Made by a program: the position numbers and the translations under genes. The notes below the pieces were generated by a model. The model was not told the DNA's origin, did no database searches, and worked only from the letters and a program-made list of their open reading frames with translations. This document shows, piece by piece, positions 63,951-64,000 of a DNA stretch of 64,000 nucleotides. Origin of the DNA: Mycolicibacterium goodii (GTDB lineage Bacteria > Actinomycetota > Actinomycetes > Mycobacteriales > Mycobacteriaceae); assembly GCF_001187505.1 (NCBI RefSeq), contig NZ_CP012150.1:992001-1056000 (forward strand). The letters run 5' to 3'. Position 1 is the first letter of the stretch. Every line of letters starts with the position of its first letter.

Positions 63951-64000
63951 TCAGCGCAACCGCTCGCCGTACACCCGCTGGACCGACAGCGCCAACAGCA
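63951..64000 (-). CDS. C-terminal end of a minus-strand gene running out of the window
   Basis: A frame on the minus strand enters at the right edge and stops at TGA (63953-63951), giving LLALSVQRVYGERLR. Only these 16 codons are visible, too few to name a family, but frame, codon use and a convergent position beside the LipE-like gene support a real gene end. Confidence 0.4.
   Translation of the reverse strand, partial: LLALSVQRVYGERLR

Overview
The window is high-GC actinobacterial DNA that reads as the chromosome of a rapidly growing Mycobacterium (Mycolicibacterium) close to, but probably not identical with, M. smegmatis. The call rests on gene content recalled from that group: the IrtA/IrtB carboxymycobactin importer, TreS-Mak, PncA with the full mycobacterial residue set, EF-G2, an orphan Mce protein, a 13E12-type HNH protein with a mycobacterial LexA box, and several start codons lying 6-7 nt after a TANNNT -10 hexamer (leaderless style). 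No tRNA, rRNA or CRISPR array was seen.

Layout. 1-5.6 kb: a C39-like partial gene, a small secreted protein, a DUF427 protein and a four-gene, translationally coupled membrane/cupredoxin operon of unknown role. 5.6-7.5 kb: TetR/nitroreductase pair with twin operators, then pncA. 7.7-18.4 kb: GlgX/TreX-type debranching enzyme, a strongly structured 122-nt element, a MarR-ABC exporter operon, an acyl-CoA dehydrogenase pair, then convergent mak-treS. 18.4-24 kb: a heme/PPOX-like gene broken by an in-frame amber stop, an orotate phosphoribosyltransferase, and a four-gene polyamine/iron-type ABC importer. 24-31.5 kb: F420/FMN-type PPOX protein, an orphan cytochrome-oxidase-subunit-III/IV operon with two unknown membrane proteins and a TetR, an alpha/beta hydrolase and EF-G2.

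31.5-36.7 kb is an inserted accessory island. It carries a carboxymuconolactone-decarboxylase fragment, a frameshifted mraY C-terminal fragment, near-identical direct repeats, and on the minus strand a large secreted-type toxin with a GH-E (HNH/Endo VII) nuclease domain followed by an ankyrin protein and a DUF4241 protein (likely immunities), plus another small acidic protein and a broken SDR tail. 36.7-46.9 kb: orphan Mce protein, DMT transporter, a partner-switching module (PP2C phosphatase, cobalamin-binding sensor with a Wx9EH motif, STAS antagonist), a secreted histidine phosphatase with AraC regulator, an amidohydrolase, and a Tat-type Rieske lipoprotein operon. 47-54.8 kb: TetR-irtA-irtB iron uptake, TetR-enoyl-CoA hydratase, small secreted and hypothetical genes. 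55-64 kb: LuxR regulator, a DyP peroxidase-PCuAC-PepSY-membrane protein operon (copper/heme theme), a methyltransferase, the SOS-linked 13E12 protein, nitrobindin and a LipE-like serine esterase.

The most novel items are the toxin-immunity island with its gene fragments and repeats, the B12-linked partner-switching operon, the structured RNA candidate at 9896-10017, and the amber-interrupted PPOX gene. Function calls are from motifs and remembered families; no database search was run.
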